A stretch of 64,000 bases of DNA from Caballeronia sp. SEWSISQ10-4 2 (GCF_030464885.1 NZ_JALPRJ010000044.1:1-64000); one strand, 5' to 3'; counted from the stretch's first letter, positions 55,002 to 64,000 are shown. Program-made: numbers and translations. The notes: generated by a model from the letters alone, not told the origin.

Positions 55002-55276
55002 CATATCACTTCCCGCTGGCAGCCCAGATCGCGATTGGCTTGTGTGTCGGCCTTGCCGCCGGTGCGATCCACTTCGCGACCTTGCGCTGGAATGTCCGGC
55101 TGCTGATCGCCGGCACCCCGGCCAAGGCAATCGGGCTGCAACTCCTGCGCCTCGCGGGCGTGGCCGTCCTGTTCGCCGCGCTGGCGAAGCTTGGCGCGTG
55201 GCCGCTCCTATGCGGCGCGGCCGGGCTGCTGCTGGCAAGAGGCCTCATCCTGCGGCGTGTCCAGGTGACATCATGA
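54998..55276 (+). CDS. atpR: N-ATPase AtpR
   Basis: A 92-residue protein with three hydrophobic segments and conserved-looking Arg residues inside them (FATLRWNVRLL, LQLLRLAGVAVLF). AtpR is an N-ATPase-specific membrane protein thought to interact with the c-ring through such Arg. It overlaps atpQ and atpB by 4 bp each. Confidence 0.9.
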   Translation: MTYHFPLAAQIAIGLCVGLAAGAIHFATLRWNVRLLIAGTPAKAIGLQLLRLAGVAVLFAALAKLGAWPLLCGAAGLLLARGLILRRVQVTS

Positions 55277-55971
55277 TTGCTTCGCCTCTCGCCACTGCCA
55301 CCCTCTTCGATATCGGCCCGATCGGTATCTCGGCACCCGTAGTGGCGACGTGGGTCATCATGGCCCTGCTCGCGGGCGGCTTCGCCTGGATCACCCGCCG
55401 GTTGTCGCTCACGCCGTCGAAAATGCAGACAGTGCTCGAACTGCTGGTCAGCACGATCGACGACCAGATTCGCGACACGATGCAAGCCGAGCCCGAACGA
55501 TATCGCGCGCTGGTGGGCACGCTCTTTCTTTTCATTCTGGTCAGCAACTGGTCGTCGCTCCTGCCCGGTGTCGAGCCTCCTACCGCTCACGTTGAAACCG
55601 ATGCCGCGCTAGCTTTGATCGTGTTCTGCGCGACCATTTTCTACGGCGTACGCACGCGTGGTCTCGGCCGTTACCTCGCCACCTTTGCCGAACCCACGTG
55701 GATCATGATTCCGCTCAACGTGGTCGAGCAGATCACGCGGACCTTCTCGCTGGTGGTGCGTCTGTTCGGCAACGTGATGAGCGGTGTCTTCGTCGTCGGC
55801 ATTGTGCTGTCGCTCGCCGGGCTGCTCGTGCCCATCCCGTTGATGGCGCTCGACCTGCTGACCGGCGCGGTACAGGCCTACATCTTCAGCGTGCTGGCAA
55901 TGGTCTTCATTGGCGCAGCGCTAGCCGAAAACTCCGCAAACACTTCCAGCAAACAGGCAGGCCGGCAATGA
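55273..55971 (+). CDS. atpB: N-type F-ATPase subunit a
   Basis: A 232-residue membrane subunit a. SLVVRLFGNVMSG includes the essential Arg of the ion channel and LTGAVQAYIFSVLAMVFIGAA the C-terminal helices. The ATG at 55273 overlaps atpR by 4 bp; the upstream frame to 54934 is not used. Its stop overlaps the c-subunit start. Confidence 0.95.
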   Translation: MIASPLATATLFDIGPIGISAPVVATWVIMALLAGGFAWITRRLSLTPSKMQTVLELLVSTIDDQIRDTMQAEPERYRALVGTLFLFILVSNWSSLLPGVEPPTAHVETDAALALIVFCATIFYGVRTRGLGRYLATFAEPTWIMIPLNVVEQITRTFSLVVRLFGNVMSGVFVVGIVLSLAGLLVPIPLMALDLLTGAVQAYIFSVLAMVFIGAALAENSANTSSKQAGRQ

Positions 55972-56216
55972 ACAATCTGATCCAGGTAGTGAGCATTCTC
56001 GCCGCGGCGCTCGCCGTTTCATTCGGCGCGATAGGACCGGCGCTCGGCGAAGGCCGCGCGGTCGCGGCCGCGATGGATGCGCTCGCGCGCCAGCCGGAGT
56101 CGGCCGGCGCGATTTCGCGGACGCTGTTCGTCGGCCTTGCGATGATCGAGACCATGGCGATCTACTGCCTGGTGATCGCCTTGCTCGTGTTGTTTGCGAA
56201 TCCGTTCGTGAAGTGA
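55968..56216 (+). CDS. atpE: N-type F-ATPase subunit c
   Basis: An 82-residue c subunit with two hydrophobic helices and a polar loop (ALARQPESAG). The ion-binding Glu lies in helix 2 (AMIETMAIYCL). ARQPE supplies the Gln and ETMAIY the Glu, Thr and Tyr expected at a Na+-type site, but the position after Thr is Met rather than Thr as in Ilyobacter. This makes Na+ coupling likely for the family but not certain here. Confidence 0.95.
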   Translation: MNNLIQVVSILAAALAVSFGAIGPALGEGRAVAAAMDALARQPESAGAISRTLFVGLAMIETMAIYCLVIALLVLFANPFVK

Positions 56217-56229
56217 GCGAGCACTGATC

Positions 56230-56964
56230 ATGCACATCGACTGGTGGACTCTTCTGCTGCAGACCGTTAACGCGCTGGTGCTCGTCTGGTTGTTGGCGCG
56301 CTTTCTGTTTCGCCCGGTGGCGAAGATCGTAGCCGAGCGCCAGCATGCAGCCGCGGCGCTGATGGCCGATGCCGCCGCAGCAAAAGCCGCGGCGCTCGAC
56401 GAACAGCAGAAGGCCGCCGCCGATAGCGCTCAAGTCGCAGCGCTGCGCGCACATCTGCTCGATGCAGCGACAGCCGAAGCCGCGCAACTCAAGGCGTCGC
56501 TCGAGAACGCGGCACGTACCGACACAGAGCAGATGCGCGCGGCCGCGCAAACCGCGATCGACGCCAGCCGGCGTGAAGCCGCTGCTGCCGACTCCGATCG
56601 CGCATCGCAATTCGCACTCGATGTCACGGCGCGGCTCCTCGATCGCCTGCCCGCCGAGGCACGGATCGCGGGTTTCATCGACGGACTGGCGCGTGAGCTC
56701 GCCGCACTGCCCGAGGCTACCCGGGCACAGCTGACCGGCGACGGTGAAGCAGTCCGCCTGATCGCGCCTCGCGCACTCACCGTCGACGAACTGGCCGCGT
56801 GTCACACGGCGTTCACTCAGGCGCTCGGCCACCCGTTGCAGGTTCAGGTCACGGTCGATCCCGCCGTGATCGCAGGACTTGAACTGGAAGCGCCGCATGC
56901 GCTCGTGCGCAACAGTTTTCGCCACGATCTCGCCGGCCTGAAAACGGAGCTCCTCGGCTCATGA
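56230..56964 (+). CDS. atpF: N-type F-ATPase b subunit with delta-like C-terminal domain
   Basis: A 244-residue b-type subunit, longer than housekeeping b (~156). One membrane helix ([20 protein letters not shown]) is followed by a long Ala/Glu/Arg-rich coiled coil. The last ~90 residues ([19 protein letters not shown] ... [15 protein letters not shown] ... [12 protein letters not shown]) resemble the C-terminal domain of delta (SVDPxLIGGxxxxxGDxxxDGSxRxxL). Since no atpH gene lies in the operon, this domain probably joins the stalk to F1. Overlaps atpA by 4 bp. Confidence 0.93.
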   Translation: MHIDWWTLLLQTVNALVLVWLLARFLFRPVAKIVAERQHAAAALMADAAAAKAAALDEQQKAAADSAQVAALRAHLLDAATAEAAQLKASLENAARTDTEQMRAAAQTAIDASRREAAAADSDRASQFALDVTARLLDRLPAEARIAGFIDGLARELAALPEATRAQLTGDGEAVRLIAPRALTVDELAACHTAFTQALGHPLQVQVTVDPAVIAGLELEAPHALVRNSFRHDLAGLKTELLGS

Positions 56965-58520
56965 CATCCATCCAGCCCGACCTGGCTTTGAGCGACAACG
57001 ACTGGCTCGTCAGCAGCCGCGCCACCCTCGCTCGCTCGCGGTTTGTCGCCAAGGCTGAAAGCGTCGGGCGCGTGGAGCACGTGTCCGATGGCATCGCGTC
57101 CGTCTCAGGCCTGCTCGATGTGCGGTTAAACGAACTGCTGCGCTTCGAGGGCGGCCGGCTCGGCTTTGCTCTCACGCTCGATGCCGATGCCATCGGCGCG
57201 GTTCTGCTCGACGACGGCGATGCGATTTCCGCCGGTTCCCGCGTCACCGGAACGGGGCAAGTGGTCGAAGTGCCGGTCGGTCCCGGACTGCTCGGACGAG
57301 TGGTCGATCCGCTCGGCCGGCCGCTTGATAGCGACGAGCCGGTGCCCGCCGAGATGCACCTGCCAATCGAGCGGCCTGCGCCTTCCATCATCGACCGGGC
57401 TCTTGTCGCGCAACCGGTCGCCACCGGCATCCTGCTGATCGACGCGTTGTTCGCAATCGGGCGCGGCCAGCGCGAGTTGATCATCGGCGACCGGGCGACC
57501 GGCAAGACCTCCATCGCCATCGACACGATCGTCAACCAGAAGCACTCCGACATGATCTGCGTGTATGTGGCGATCGGTCAGCGCGCCACTGCCGTGCAGC
57601 GAGTCATCGACGCCGTGCGCCGTCACGGCGCGCCCGAACGGTGCGTATTCGTGGTCGCGCCGGCGGCGGCCTCGCCGGGTTTGCAATGGATTGCTCCGTT
57701 CAGCGGAGTCTCTATCGCTGAATATTTTCGTGACCGCGGACAGCATGCGCTCATCGTCATCGACGATCTGAGCAAGCACGCCGCGACGCATCGCGAACTC
57801 GCCTTGCTCACGCGCGAACCGCCCGGTCGCGAGGCGTATCCCGGCGACATTTTCTACCTGCATGCCCGGCTGCTGGAGCGCGCGGCGAAGCTGTCCCCGG
57901 AACTGGGCGGCGGTTCGCTCACGGCCTTGCCGATCGCGGAAACCGATGCCGGCAATCTGTCCGCCTACATTCCCACCAACCTGATCTCGATCACCGATGG
58001 CCAGATCATGCTCGACGCAGCGCTTTTCGCAGCCAACCAGCGCCCCGCGGTGGACGTTGGCTTGAGCGTAAGCCGGGTCGGCGGCAAGGCGCAGTTGCCC
58101 GCGTTGCGCAAGGTATCCGGACGTCTGCGGCTCGATTATTCGCAGTTTCTGGAGCTCGAAATGTTTACGCGCTTTGGCGGCGCGATGGAGCCGAGGGTCA
58201 AGGTGCAAGTGGCCCGCGGCGAGCGCATTCGCGCATTGATCACGCAGCCGCGCTTTGCGCCGCTTCGTCCTGTCGATGAAATCGCACTGCTGGCCGCCCT
58301 CGCCGATGGCGTGTTCGATACGCTGCCAGTCAGTTGCATTGCGGCGGTTCGCACCCGTCTCGCCGCACATCTCGATACGCACGGCGGCCCTGCTGCTGCA
58401 GCGGCTCTCGTCGCCACGGGCTCGCTCGATGCGCCCGCGCTGGCCGAGCTAGCCACGGCCGTACGCGATCTTGCCGTACAAGTTGGCGCAGCGCCTGCGC
58501 CGGAGGCCGCTTCGACATGA
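56961..58520 (+). CDS. atpA: N-type F-ATPase alpha subunit
   Basis: A 519-residue alpha subunit. The P-loop is GDRATGKT (normally GDRQTGKT) and the arginine-finger region is [31 protein letters not shown] at the N-terminus deviates from housekeeping alpha. It overlaps atpG by 4 bp. Confidence 0.96.
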   Translation: MTSIQPDLALSDNDWLVSSRATLARSRFVAKAESVGRVEHVSDGIASVSGLLDVRLNELLRFEGGRLGFALTLDADAIGAVLLDDGDAISAGSRVTGTGQVVEVPVGPGLLGRVVDPLGRPLDSDEPVPAEMHLPIERPAPSIIDRALVAQPVATGILLIDALFAIGRGQRELIIGDRATGKTSIAIDTIVNQKHSDMICVYVAIGQRATAVQRVIDAVRRHGAPERCVFVVAPAAASPGLQWIAPFSGVSIAEYFRDRGQHALIVIDDLSKHAATHRELALLTREPPGREAYPGDIFYLHARLLERAAKLSPELGGGSLTALPIAETDAGNLSAYIPTNLISITDGQIMLDAALFAANQRPAVDVGLSVSRVGGKAQLPALRKVSGRLRLDYSQFLELEMFTRFGGAMEPRVKVQVARGERIRALITQPRFAPLRPVDEIALLAALADGVFDTLPVSCIAAVRTRLAAHLDTHGGPAAAAALVATGSLDAPALAELATAVRDLAVQVGAAPAPEAAST

Positions 58521-59449
58521 GTAACAAACTCAGCGAAGTCCAGGCGCGCATGAACGGCGTGCACGGACTCGAATCCGTGGTCGGTGCAATGCGTGGCATC
58601 GCTGCAGCACGCTCGCGTAAAGCGCGCAGCCGTCTGGACGGTATTCGGGCGTGCGCGCAGATAGTCGGAGCGGCGATCGGCGACGCGCTGCTGCTGATTG
58701 ACGAACACACGACGCACGACGCCACGGACCTGGATCGAGGTGCAGATCGGGACGCAGCCGTGGTGATCGTCCTGTGCGCAGAACAGGGTTTTGTCGGTAC
58801 GTTCAACGAGCATGCCATCGACGCGGCGCTTGCATCGGCCGCCGCATCAACGCGATCCTCGTCGACGGAATATCTGGTGCTCGGCGGCCGCGGAATCGTG
58901 ACGGCGGCCGAACGCGGCCTAAGCGTTGGCTGGTCGGCGCCGATGGTCACCCATGCCGACGAAGTGCCGGCGCTCGCCGATCGCCTCGCCAGTGCTCTGT
59001 TCCAGCGTCTCAACGCCGGGCGGGCGACCCGCGTAACTGTGGTCCACGCAACACCGAACCCGTCAGCAAGCGTCGAGATCGTGGAACAAACATTGCTGCC
59101 GTTTGACTTCGGGCGATTCCCGATCACACCGCGTCGCGACCCACCCCTCATTACCGTCGCGCCCCGGCGCTTGCTGACGCAGCTCGCGGACGAATACATC
59201 TTCGCTCAGCTGTGCGAGGCCATCATGCTGTCGTTCGCCGCTGAGAACGACGCGCGTATGAGGGCCATGATCGCCGCACGCACGAACGTGCATGACAGAC
59301 TCGAAGCATTGACCGGTGACTTTCGCCGGCTGAGGCAAGAGGAGATCACGTCGGAAATCGTCGAGCTTTCCGCAGGAAGCATTACCGCCGGCAGACTTTC
59401 AAAAAAACCGCGCCCGCGCAACGGACACAGATCCAACCCCGCCTTCTGA
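58517..59449 (+). CDS. atpG: N-type F-ATPase gamma subunit
   Basis: A 310-residue gamma subunit. The N-terminal coiled helix ([36 protein letters not shown]) and C-terminal helix ([37 protein letters not shown]) form the rotor shaft. Start at ATG 58517 overlaps atpA by 4 bp. It is longer than E. coli gamma, with a basic C-terminal tail (KKPRPRNGH). Confidence 0.94.
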   Translation: MSNKLSEVQARMNGVHGLESVVGAMRGIAAARSRKARSRLDGIRACAQIVGAAIGDALLLIDEHTTHDATDLDRGADRDAAVVIVLCAEQGFVGTFNEHAIDAALASAAASTRSSSTEYLVLGGRGIVTAAERGLSVGWSAPMVTHADEVPALADRLASALFQRLNAGRATRVTVVHATPNPSASVEIVEQTLLPFDFGRFPITPRRDPPLITVAPRRLLTQLADEYIFAQLCEAIMLSFAAENDARMRAMIAARTNVHDRLEALTGDFRRLRQEEITSEIVELSAGSITAGRLSKKPRPRNGHRSNPAF

Positions 59450-59464
59450 CTACATCGAGCCATC

Positions 59465-60772
59465 ATGGACGAGCCTGCCCAAGAATACGACGCAGAGGGC
59501 CCTGACCCGGTTATCGGCCCTACCAAACCCCATTTGCTGGGCGTGCTGGGGCCAGGCCTCATCACAGGCGCCTCCGATGACGATCCCAGCGGCATCGCCA
59601 CCTACAGTCAAGTGGGCGCGGCCTTTGGCTACGGACTGTCCTGGACGCTTCTGTTCAGCTACCCGCTGATGGTCGCTATCCAGATGATCAGCGCGCGCAT
59701 CGGACGCACGACGGGCCACGGCATAGCAGGCGTATTGCGCCTGCACTACTCGACATGGCTGCTGCAGTGGATCGTGGCGCTGCTGCTGATTGCGAATATC
59801 GTCAATCTGGGCGCGGATCTGGGTGCAATGGCCGATGCTCTCGCGCTTCTGCTGCCCGGTCCCAAATGGCTTTATGTACTGCTGTTCTCAGTGATTTGCG
59901 TCGCGATGCAGTTGTTGCTGCAATACACGCGCTACGTGGCCGTGCTGAAGTGGTTCACCCTGTCCCTCTTCGCTTACTTTGCCGTGCTGGCGGTGGCGCA
60001 TGTCGATTGGGGCCATCTTGCCAGTAGTCTGTTCCTGCCGCGTCCGGTCTGGACGTCGGCGTATCTGACTGCCGTCGTGGCAGTGTTCGGCACCACGATT
60101 AGTCCGTACCTGTTTTTTTGGCAATCCGGTGAGGAAGTCGAGGACATGCGCGTGCATCCACGGCGGCTGGATCTATTCGATGCGCCTGAACAAGGTCCTG
60201 CGGCACTGCATCGTATCGAGGTCGATACCGTCGCCGGCATGGGATTGTCCAACGTGGTCGCGCTTGCCATTCTGGCTACCACGGCCGCTACGCTTCACGC
60301 TGGTGGAATCGTCGATATTGAAACGTCGGCTCAGGCGGCGCAGGCTTTGCGGCCTATCGCCGGGCCCTTCGCAGCGCTGTTTTTCACGGTTGGCCTGATC
60401 GGGACCGGTCTGCTGGCTGTGCCTGTGCTCGCCGGGTCGGCGGCGTATGCGATCGGCGAAGCGCGCAACTGGCCGGTCGGTTTCACCCGCAAAATGCAGG
60501 AAGCAAAGGCTTTTTACGCCACGATCGCGATCGCTACGCTGATCGGCATGATCATCAATTTCACCTCCATCAATCCGATCAAGGCGCTCTACTGGAGCGC
60601 GGTACTCAACGGCGTTGTCGCTGTGCCGGTAATGTTCGTGATGATGAAAATAGTATCCCGGCCGGACATCATGGGAAAGTTTGCGGCCCGGGGCTGGCTG
60701 CGGGCGCTGGGTTGGCTGGCGACTGCCGTCATGCTGGTGATTTCGGCCGCGATGCTGGTTACCTCGATCTGA
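59465..60772 (+). CDS. Nramp-family divalent metal transporter-like protein (atypical motifs)
   Basis: A 435-residue 11-12 TM protein of the Nramp (SLC11) fold. TM1 reads DDDPSGIATYSQ instead of the canonical DPGN, and TM6 reads GTTISPYLFFWQ instead of MPHN. These residues bind the transition metal in classical Nramps, so specificity may differ (for example Mg-type or other). The start at 59465 (MDEPAQEYDAEGPD) has an acidic tail. It lies 15 bp after atpG on the same strand and could be read through from the ATPase operon. Confidence 0.88.
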   Translation: MDEPAQEYDAEGPDPVIGPTKPHLLGVLGPGLITGASDDDPSGIATYSQVGAAFGYGLSWTLLFSYPLMVAIQMISARIGRTTGHGIAGVLRLHYSTWLLQWIVALLLIANIVNLGADLGAMADALALLLPGPKWLYVLLFSVICVAMQLLLQYTRYVAVLKWFTLSLFAYFAVLAVAHVDWGHLASSLFLPRPVWTSAYLTAVVAVFGTTISPYLFFWQSGEEVEDMRVHPRRLDLFDAPEQGPAALHRIEVDTVAGMGLSNVVALAILATTAATLHAGGIVDIETSAQAAQALRPIAGPFAALFFTVGLIGTGLLAVPVLAGSAAYAIGEARNWPVGFTRKMQEAKAFYATIAIATLIGMIINFTSINPIKALYWSAVLNGVVAVPVMFVMMKIVSRPDIMGKFAARGWLRALGWLATAVMLVISAAMLVTSI

Positions 60773-60944
60773 GGCGGCATCGTTGCTACTGCGAGCGCGC
60801 GCAATCGCTGCTCATGCACCCGAGCGGCTGGCCAATTTTTCGCCCGGCGCTGCATTGACCTACACTCATTGAACGACGTGCCACCCGCCGTCGCAGCGCT
60901 TCAGCTCAGACGAAAACTCGTTCTCCTTCTCTTTTAGGTCTCAC

Positions 60945-61874
60945 ATGAAATTCAAGGACTATTACGAAGCCTTGGGAGTCGAACGCACCGCGACACATGC
61001 GGACATCAAGAAGGCTTATCGCAAGCTCGCCCACAAATATCATCCCGACGTTTCGGCGGAACCGGACAACGAAGCGAAATTCAAGGACGTCGCAGAGGCT
61101 TATGCCACGTTGAAAGATCCAGAAAAGCGCGAAGCCTACGACAACCTAGGCAAACATCCGGCCGGCGAATCATTCACGCCGCCACCGGACTGGCAGCAAC
61201 ATTTCCATACGGGCGAAGCGGGCCTCGACGACGTCGACCTCGCCGATCTTTTTTCAGCTTTTGGCCGTACCCGCGGCGGCAGTCAACGAAGACAAAGCTT
61301 TCCTGTCCCGGGACAGGACTATGAGATCGTCGCACCGGTTTCGCTTGAGCAGATCTATCTCGGCGAAGACATCGAACTGAGCGCCGAGCTTCCCGAGTAC
61401 GACGCAAATGGCCTCGCGCATCGCGTCGCGCGGACCTTTCGAATCACGATTCCGAAAGCGGCGGCCAATGGCCAGCGCCTGCGGCTGGCCGGCAAGGGCG
61501 GCCCAGGTTTCAATGGCGGCCGGCCCGGCGATCTGTATGTGTCACTTGCCCTGCAGCCGCATCCGCTCTATCGGCCTGATGGCCGCGACCTCTATATCGA
61601 TCTGCCGCTTGCGCCCTGGGAAGCCGTGTTGGGGGCGAGCGTGCACGTACCGACTCTTGCGGGAACGGTGGAGCTCACCGTCAAACCGGGCACTATTGCA
61701 GGGCAAAAATTGCGGCTCGCCAAACGCGGACTTGCAGCGGCCGACGGCAGCGTCGGAGCGCTCTATGCCGTGGTCAGGATAGAAGTGCCAAAAACGGTCG
61801 GCGCTCGTGAACACGAGTTGCTGGAACAACTGGCGGCGGCATCGAACTTCAACCCCCGCAAGCATTTTGCGTAA
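60945..61874 (+). CDS. cbpA: Curved DNA-binding protein CbpA (DnaJ family)
   Basis: A 309-residue J-domain protein. The J domain spans residues ~1-70 ([37 protein letters not shown], with HPD). A short G/F-type linker with [12 protein letters not shown] follows, then the C-terminal substrate-binding domain ([37 protein letters not shown]). There is no zinc finger, as in CbpA. It acts as DnaK co-chaperone and DNA binder; its modulator cbpM follows 11 bp later. Confidence 0.94.
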   Translation: MKFKDYYEALGVERTATHADIKKAYRKLAHKYHPDVSAEPDNEAKFKDVAEAYATLKDPEKREAYDNLGKHPAGESFTPPPDWQQHFHTGEAGLDDVDLADLFSAFGRTRGGSQRRQSFPVPGQDYEIVAPVSLEQIYLGEDIELSAELPEYDANGLAHRVARTFRITIPKAAANGQRLRLAGKGGPGFNGGRPGDLYVSLALQPHPLYRPDGRDLYIDLPLAPWEAVLGASVHVPTLAGTVELTVKPGTIAGQKLRLAKRGLAAADGSVGALYAVVRIEVPKTVGAREHELLEQLAAASNFNPRKHFA

Positions 61875-61885
61875 GGAGCAAAGCC

Positions 61886-62209
61886 ATGAGCACACCATTG
61901 AGCGATTCGATCTGGCTTAACGACGTGGACCTTTGCCCGCTTGAACATCTGGCCGAGGTGTCGGGCCTGTCGATCGATGAAATCGAAGACCTCATAGACA
62001 CCGACGTCATCAAGCCGGTTGACACCGGTTCACAGACGCGCATGTTCCAGCTTCGTTGCGTCGTGACGGTCAAGACAGCACGGCGGCTGCGCGACGACTT
62101 CGAACTCGATCGGCAAGGTCTTGCACTAGCGCTATCGCTGTTGCAACGCATCGATGAACTGCAAGCGGAGATACACGCGACGAAGGCGCGGCTCGGACGC
62201 CCCCGATGA
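61886..62209 (+). CDS. cbpM: CbpA modulator CbpM
   Basis: A 107-residue MerR-like helix-rich protein with LAEVSGLSIDEIEDLIDTDVIKPV and RRLRDDFELDRQGLALALSLLQRIDELQAEI, the shape and length of CbpM, which binds the CbpA J domain and blocks it. The cbpA-cbpM order is conserved in many proteobacteria. Confidence 0.92.
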   Translation: MSTPLSDSIWLNDVDLCPLEHLAEVSGLSIDEIEDLIDTDVIKPVDTGSQTRMFQLRCVVTVKTARRLRDDFELDRQGLALALSLLQRIDELQAEIHATKARLGRPR

Positions 62210-62212
62210 GCC

Positions 62213-62533
62213 TTATGCGAATTGCACAGCTTGCTGCGAGGCCGTTGACGGCGCGGAATGCTCCGCAGCGATGTCGGCCCTGTACGGCGATTTTGTCAAA
62301 GCAGACAGCATCGCGTAATCATTGAAGCGAAACGAGCAAAGCAGATGATTCGACGCCGCGAATTTCACTGCTTGAGCCGAGGTAAGGTTAGCCAAAATAT
62401 CGGCGACTTCCTTTGACAGCCCGAGGCGTAGCATTCCGACAGGACCATCCTCTTGTAGCAGCCGCCGCGCAAGCGTGATGTACGAGAGGTTAAGTTCTCG
62501 AATTGATTCCAGCGTGTCATTAAACGTTTTCAC
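62213..62533 (-). CDS. flhD: Flagellar regulator FlhD (lone copy)
   Basis: A 106-residue FlhD homologue: ESIRELNLSYITLARRLLQEDGPVGMLRLGLSKEVADIL and LTSAQAVKFAASNHLLCSFRF with the conserved Cys. FlhD joins FlhC to activate flagellar genes; no flhC lies beside it, so this is a stand-alone paralogue that may act with a remote FlhC or alone on metabolic genes. It converges tail-to-tail with cbpM (3 bp gap). Confidence 0.93.
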   Translation of the reverse strand: MKTFNDTLESIRELNLSYITLARRLLQEDGPVGMLRLGLSKEVADILANLTSAQAVKFAASNHLLCSFRFNDYAMLSALTKSPYRADIAAEHSAPSTASQQAVQFA

Positions 62534-62919
62534 AGCGTCCCCGCGATCGCTTCCGGACGCGTCACGCTGTCAGACGGCATGGCCTGAGAAAGCGTAACGT
62601 CTCGTTACAGTTTGTAACATGTTGCGGATTCTGCGGTCGCCGCAAACGTTCAGCAAGGGCTTTAGAGGGTATTTTTCGATGTTGTGTGAGGACCACGGCA
62701 CAAATTACGCATTACGGAATTATTAACCGACGCATGGCTCGCGTTGGGCTGAGATCGCCGGCCACGATTGCACTCAACTTGCAGGCAACGGGCTTGCGGG
62801 GTGCTGCACGAATCTCGGGCAAGCAGTCAGCATGGCAACATGCCATGTCCCTGCCCGAGACCCCTGAAGACTTTGCCCCCGCGCCCGAAGACATCTTCAA
62901 CGAACCGGCTTGTGTACTG
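62534..62919. other. Gap of 386 bp with a perfect palindrome
   Basis: Lies between the flhD start and the stop of the phosphatase. It holds an AT-rich stretch (62660-62730) that should carry the flhD promoter and the palindrome at 62831. A plus-strand frame over the palindrome is a shadow of the phosphatase. Confidence 0.5.
62831..62847. promoter_or_regulatory. Perfect 7-3-7 inverted repeat
   Basis: CATGGCA-ACA-TGCCATG. It stands 73 bp after the phosphatase stop (minus strand), so it may form a hairpin in that transcript (no T-run) or be a protein-binding site for flhD or other genes. Confidence 0.55.
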
Positions 62920-64000
62920 CTAGTGGTCGATCCCGAGACCTGGCAGGACTCTCGTCCCTTCTTGCGCGACCGAATGCAGCAGTTCCGGGTCAAGATCGAG
63001 TACGCCCAGGATCGTCGGTGCGACCTGTGTGGTCAGGACGGGCCTGGAGACGGTTCGACCGTGCTGGATTCCCTGGAACGACACGACAAGACCCAGATGG
63101 CTGTCGTCAGGCGCATTGCCGCCGTGCTCCTCGTCCTTCGCCGTGCTGGACGTGTAGATCACGCCCGGGTTCGGCTGCACGATGATGTCCGGCGTACGGC
63201 CTTGTGCCGGATCGCCGAACCGTGACGCGAGGCTCGGGCCGTACAGGATGTACGCCGCGGGACCATCCGCACAGATGCCGGGGGCATTGCAGCTGAGATT
63301 GTCCTTGAGCGTCGTCACCGCCGCGTCCAGCTGAGTGCGGTCACGCAGCCAGATGAGCCCGACGTCGTCGGTTTGCACCATGCCGGTGTCGACGAGCCCC
63401 GTACCGTCGTTCAGATTGCCCGACTTCGTGGCGTTCTGGCCGAAGTTGCCGTTGGGATCCAGATAGTTATTGGCTTCCAGGAGCTTGGACAGCGTATCGC
63501 CGTTCTTGACCAGTTTCGTGTGGTCGGTCGGCGACTGGCCGTGCTTGGCCGTGACGATGATGACAGTGGACGAATAAAGGTGTTGTTCCTTCAGCTCGGA
63601 CACAATGCGGCCCAGCGCGTCATCCAGGTATTCAATCGCGCCTGCGACCTGCGGGCCCGGCGTGAAATCCGCGTCGAGGTAACCCCCGCCCGCTGCCACA
63701 GTTGCCTTTTGGGCCACGCTCAAAGTCTGGAAGTTCGTACCGAACACCGTGGGCACTTGAGCGCTTTTTCCGGTCGAGTCACGGCCGTTGATCTGGTTGA
63801 TGAGCACCCGCACGTGATAGTTGTCGAATTTCTCCGTGTGCGTATAGGTGTCGAGGTAGTCGGTCTTCGTCGCAGGATCGATCGAGTTGATCTCGGTGCG
63901 CGCCAGATCGTCCACACCGCGGCCGGACGGTCCGTTTAGCCAGTCATAACCCCATGCGTGCTTGTCGGCCCAGGCGGTTCGAGCACCGCGAATGTGCTCC
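62920..64000 (-). CDS. Alkaline phosphatase-superfamily protein, C-terminal part (starts beyond window)
   Basis: The frame is open to the right window edge and ends at 62920; about 360 codons are seen. AGAIEYLDDALGRIVSELKEQ, VTAKHGQSPTDHTK (the metal-binding His with Lys in place of the usual Asp-His-Gly Asp), and the late DEEHGGNAPDDSHLGLVVS and TTQVAPTILGVLDLDP motifs are typical of the nucleotide pyrophosphatase/phosphodiesterase-alkaline phosphatase fold. It is probably exported; its signal peptide would be outside. Substrate not known. Confidence 0.85.
   Translation of the reverse strand, partial: EHIRGARTAWADKHAWGYDWLNGPSGRGVDDLARTEINSIDPATKTDYLDTYTHTEKFDNYHVRVLINQINGRDSTGKSAQVPTVFGTNFQTLSVAQKATVAAGGGYLDADFTPGPQVAGAIEYLDDALGRIVSELKEQHLYSSTVIIVTAKHGQSPTDHTKLVKNGDTLSKLLEANNYLDPNGNFGQNATKSGNLNDGTGLVDTGMVQTDDVGLIWLRDRTQLDAAVTTLKDNLSCNAPGICADGPAAYILYGPSLASRFGDPAQGRTPDIIVQPNPGVIYTSSTAKDEEHGGNAPDDSHLGLVVSFQGIQHGRTVSRPVLTTQVAPTILGVLDLDPELLHSVAQEGTRVLPGLGIDH

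Noticed and set aside
57126-58382. 418-codon minus-strand frame opposite atpA
   Set aside because: Antisense shadow of a gene with clear F-ATPase motifs and operon overlaps.
62686-63225. 179-codon plus-strand frame
   Set aside because: It lies mostly opposite the C-terminus of the alkaline-phosphatase-family protein and lacks any family motif.

Overview
The window is high-GC DNA from a beta-proteobacterium of the Burkholderiaceae, most likely Paraburkholderia, Caballeronia or a close relative. Support comes from the many LysR regulators, a Burkholderia-type trimeric porin, a DUF2968 protein, a second (N-type) F-ATPase operon, and a universal-stress/FNR gene block like the low-oxygen-activated (lxa) locus known from Burkholderia cenocepacia. 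No rRNA, tRNA, CRISPR array or replication origin was seen. The gene order looks like accessory secondary-replicon content: transport and catabolism islands, each with its own regulator.

Layout. 0-0.6 kb: end of an IS5-type insertion sequence. 0.7-8.9 kb: DUF2968 protein, a LysR regulator, then a ribose-type ABC operon (rbsB, rbsA, rbsC), ribokinase and a lipoprotein nucleoside hydrolase, which together read as nucleoside-to-ribose salvage. 9-13.4 kb: LysR beside a truncated gene, trans-aconitate methyltransferase, a Lys/Ala-rich small protein, and a carboxypeptidase-like/alpha-beta hydrolase pair. 13.5-18 kb: permease, aldehyde dehydrogenase and LysR (amine/GABA-type catabolism). 18.4-23.4 kb: a minimal Csu-type chaperone-usher pilus operon with a 9-bp tandem repeat upstream. 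24.3-28.9 kb: MarR, class II aldolase, ketopantoate-reductase-like protein, FAD/lactate-type dehydrogenase and GntR. 29.5-30.8 kb: porin with a terminator. 31-36.1 kb: a LacI-controlled operon resembling part of the rhizopine moc genes (MocD-type oxygenase, MocE-type ferredoxin, a binding protein) plus glutathione-dependent formaldehyde dehydrogenase. 36.4-39 kb: two SDR enzymes divergent from an AraC regulator.

39.4-62 kb holds the most coherent system. CBS-BON protein, OmpW, two PAS histidine kinases, two response regulators, an FNR-type [4Fe-4S] regulator, three universal stress proteins, a zinc alcohol dehydrogenase and a DUF1275 protein lead into acetyl-CoA synthetase and a nine-gene N-ATPase operon. 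Five FNR-type palindromes of the form TTGAY-N4-RTCAA lie in the promoter regions of this block, most of them with a -10-like hexamer about 31-32 bp from the box centre. The simplest reading is an oxygen-responsive regulon in which the FNR protein controls stress proteins, alcohol/acetate metabolism and an auxiliary ion-translocating ATPase. An Nramp-like transporter with atypical binding motifs, CbpA/CbpM chaperones, a lone FlhD and the end of an alkaline-phosphatase-family protein close the window.

All calls come from reading the sequence. No database search was run, and substrate assignments within transporter and dehydrogenase families are inferences.
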